From: JACKOF01 sp041571855
GTDB taxonomy: Bacteria; Pseudomonadota; Gammaproteobacteria; Pseudomonadales; Porticoccaceae
DNA length: 23,990 bases
Reading direction: 5' to 3'
Assembly: GCA_041571855.1 (NCBI GenBank)
Contig: JBFFTH010000011.1
Coordinates: 1-23,990, forward strand
The notes under the pieces were generated by a model, which made no database searches, was not told where the DNA came from, and saw only the letters and a list, made by a program, of their open reading frames with translations. Both the position numbers and the translations under genes were made by a program. Shown piece after piece: positions 22,976 to 23,990 of this stretch; within the stretch, counting starts at the first letter, position 1; each line of letters opens with the position of its first letter.

Positions 22976-23990
22976 AGAAAGTTGCCATTGTCGGCTCGGG
23001 AATTTCTGGTTTAACCTGTGCCTACCTGCTTGACAAGCATCATGATGTCACCGTGTTTGAAAAAAATGACTATGTCGGTGGACACACCGCAACCGTTGAT
23101 ATTCATCATCGGGGAAGAGACTATGCCATCGACACAGGTTTCATCGTATTCAACGACAGAACTTACCCCAATTTTAATCGTCTGCTGGAACTGTTAGGGA
23201 TTGGCAGGCAGGCGACAGAGATGAGCTTCAGCGTTCACAATCGCCAGAGCGGCCTTGAATACAACGGCCACGATCTGAACTCACTGTTTGCCCAACGCAG
23301 CAATATCCTAAGCCCCGCCTTCTGGAAGCTGATAAGCCAGATATTGAAGTTTAATTCCCTCTGCAAACAGTTGTACGCAGACGACCAGATCCCGTCGGGC
23401 ATCACATTGGGGGAATTCCTGCGCCAGCACCATTTTTCCGGTTTTTTCTGTGAACACTATATCTTGCCCATGGGCGCGGCGATCTGGTCAACGAGCCTCA
23501 AGGAAATGGAAAAGTTTGAACTGAAATTCTTTCTCCAGTTCTTTTACAACCATGGTCTGCTAAATATCAGCGACAGGCCACAGTGGTATGTGATCCCCGG
23601 AGGTTCGCGCAAATATGTCGAGGCAATATTGTCCCAGCTGTCAAAGCCGATCCTAATCAATTCAGATATCGACCGTGTGCGCCGCACGGAATACGGCGTT
23701 GAGATAGCGTTAGCGAGCGGAGAGCTGAGATCATTCGACGAGGTTATTTTTGCCTGCCACTCAGACCAGGCTCTGGCATTACTCGGCGACCCTACGGACG
23801 ATGAAAGCCAGGTGCTCGGAGATATCCCCTACAGCCGAAACGAGGTGGTACTGCACACCGACACCCGTTTATTACCCAAGCGCCCCCTGGCCTGGGCCAG
23901 CTGGAACTATATGCTTGATGATAATCTGAGCCGGCCCGCCTGCGTGACCTACAACATGAATATCCTGCAGGGAATACAGAGTGATACCAC
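22972..23990 (+). CDS. FAD-dependent amine-oxidase-like protein (COG2907 type), 3' end outside window
   Basis: The frame is open from ATG 22972 to the right edge (339 complete codons), so the protein is cut. It begins with the dinucleotide-binding motif KKVAIVGSGISGLTCAYLL followed by FEKNDYVGGHTATV, typical of flavin amine-oxidase/desaturase-like proteins. DTGFIVFNDRTYPNF, ILPMGAAIWS, WYVIPGGSRKYV, FACHSDQAL and LAWASWNY match the family I know as COG2907. These genes often sit beside DUF1365 and cyclopropane-synthase-like methyltransferase genes in ECF-ChrR neighbourhoods; those would be expected just downstream. It probably acts on membrane fatty acids, but the reaction is not established from this sequence. 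Confidence 0.9.
   Translation, partial: MKKVAIVGSGISGLTCAYLLDKHHDVTVFEKNDYVGGHTATVDIHHRGRDYAIDTGFIVFNDRTYPNFNRLLELLGIGRQATEMSFSVHNRQSGLEYNGHDLNSLFAQRSNILSPAFWKLISQILKFNSLCKQLYADDQIPSGITLGEFLRQHHFSGFFCEHYILPMGAAIWSTSLKEMEKFELKFFLQFFYNHGLLNISDRPQWYVIPGGSRKYVEAILSQLSKPILINSDIDRVRRTEYGVEIALASGELRSFDEVIFACHSDQALALLGDPTDDESQVLGDIPYSRNEVVLHTDTRLLPKRPLAWASWNYMLDDNLSRPACVTYNMNILQGIQSDT

Overview
The window reads as the chromosome of a free-living, probably marine, gammaproteobacterium, possibly of the OM60/NOR5 (Halieaceae) type. The placement is inferred from gene content, gene order and protein resemblance; no rRNA is present. The sequence is moderately GC-rich and densely coded, with 25 protein genes (two cut by the window ends). 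No tRNA, rRNA, insertion sequence or CRISPR array was seen.

Positions 1-7180 are a housekeeping block whose order resembles the E. coli/Pseudomonas chromosome: the start of clpS (minus) divergent from cspD (plus), then icd (minus), then rluE, nudJ, mnmA, hflD, purB and a roxA-like oxygenase (plus). The genes serve protein quality control, the TCA cycle, rRNA/tRNA modification, nucleotide metabolism and ribosomal protein hydroxylation. The roxA product lacks the usual C-terminal region. Positions 7236-11942 hold a PreP-type M16C peptidase and the cmoA-cmoB pair for tRNA wobble uridine modification. Two minus-strand genes follow: a long-chain flavodoxin and a single-domain hemerythrin.

Positions 13343-15420 carry a translationally coupled pair: an uncharacterised lipoprotein with an HxCxCxH motif and a secreted DUF3047 protein. 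A sugar block follows: gap (minus) and pgi (plus) diverge from a 314-bp spacer with an unusual repeat cluster, then galU ends at a strong terminator.

From about 19667 to the right edge lies a stress module: a Lon-N-domain protein, an ECF11-type sigma factor, a ChrR-type zinc/cupin anti-sigma factor, an NTF2/SnoaL-like protein, an SDR and an FAD-dependent oxidoreductase cut by the window end. The sigma gene is preceded by TGAACC-N16-CGTATA and the Lon-N gene by the related TGATCG-N16-CGTATT, which suggests both are in the sigma factor's regulon. By comparison with the Rhodobacter RpoE-ChrR system, singlet oxygen or a related oxidant acting on membrane lipids is the likely signal. This module is the most interesting part of the window, along with the lipoprotein/DUF3047 pair and an unexplained perfect inverted repeat at 19579-19618.
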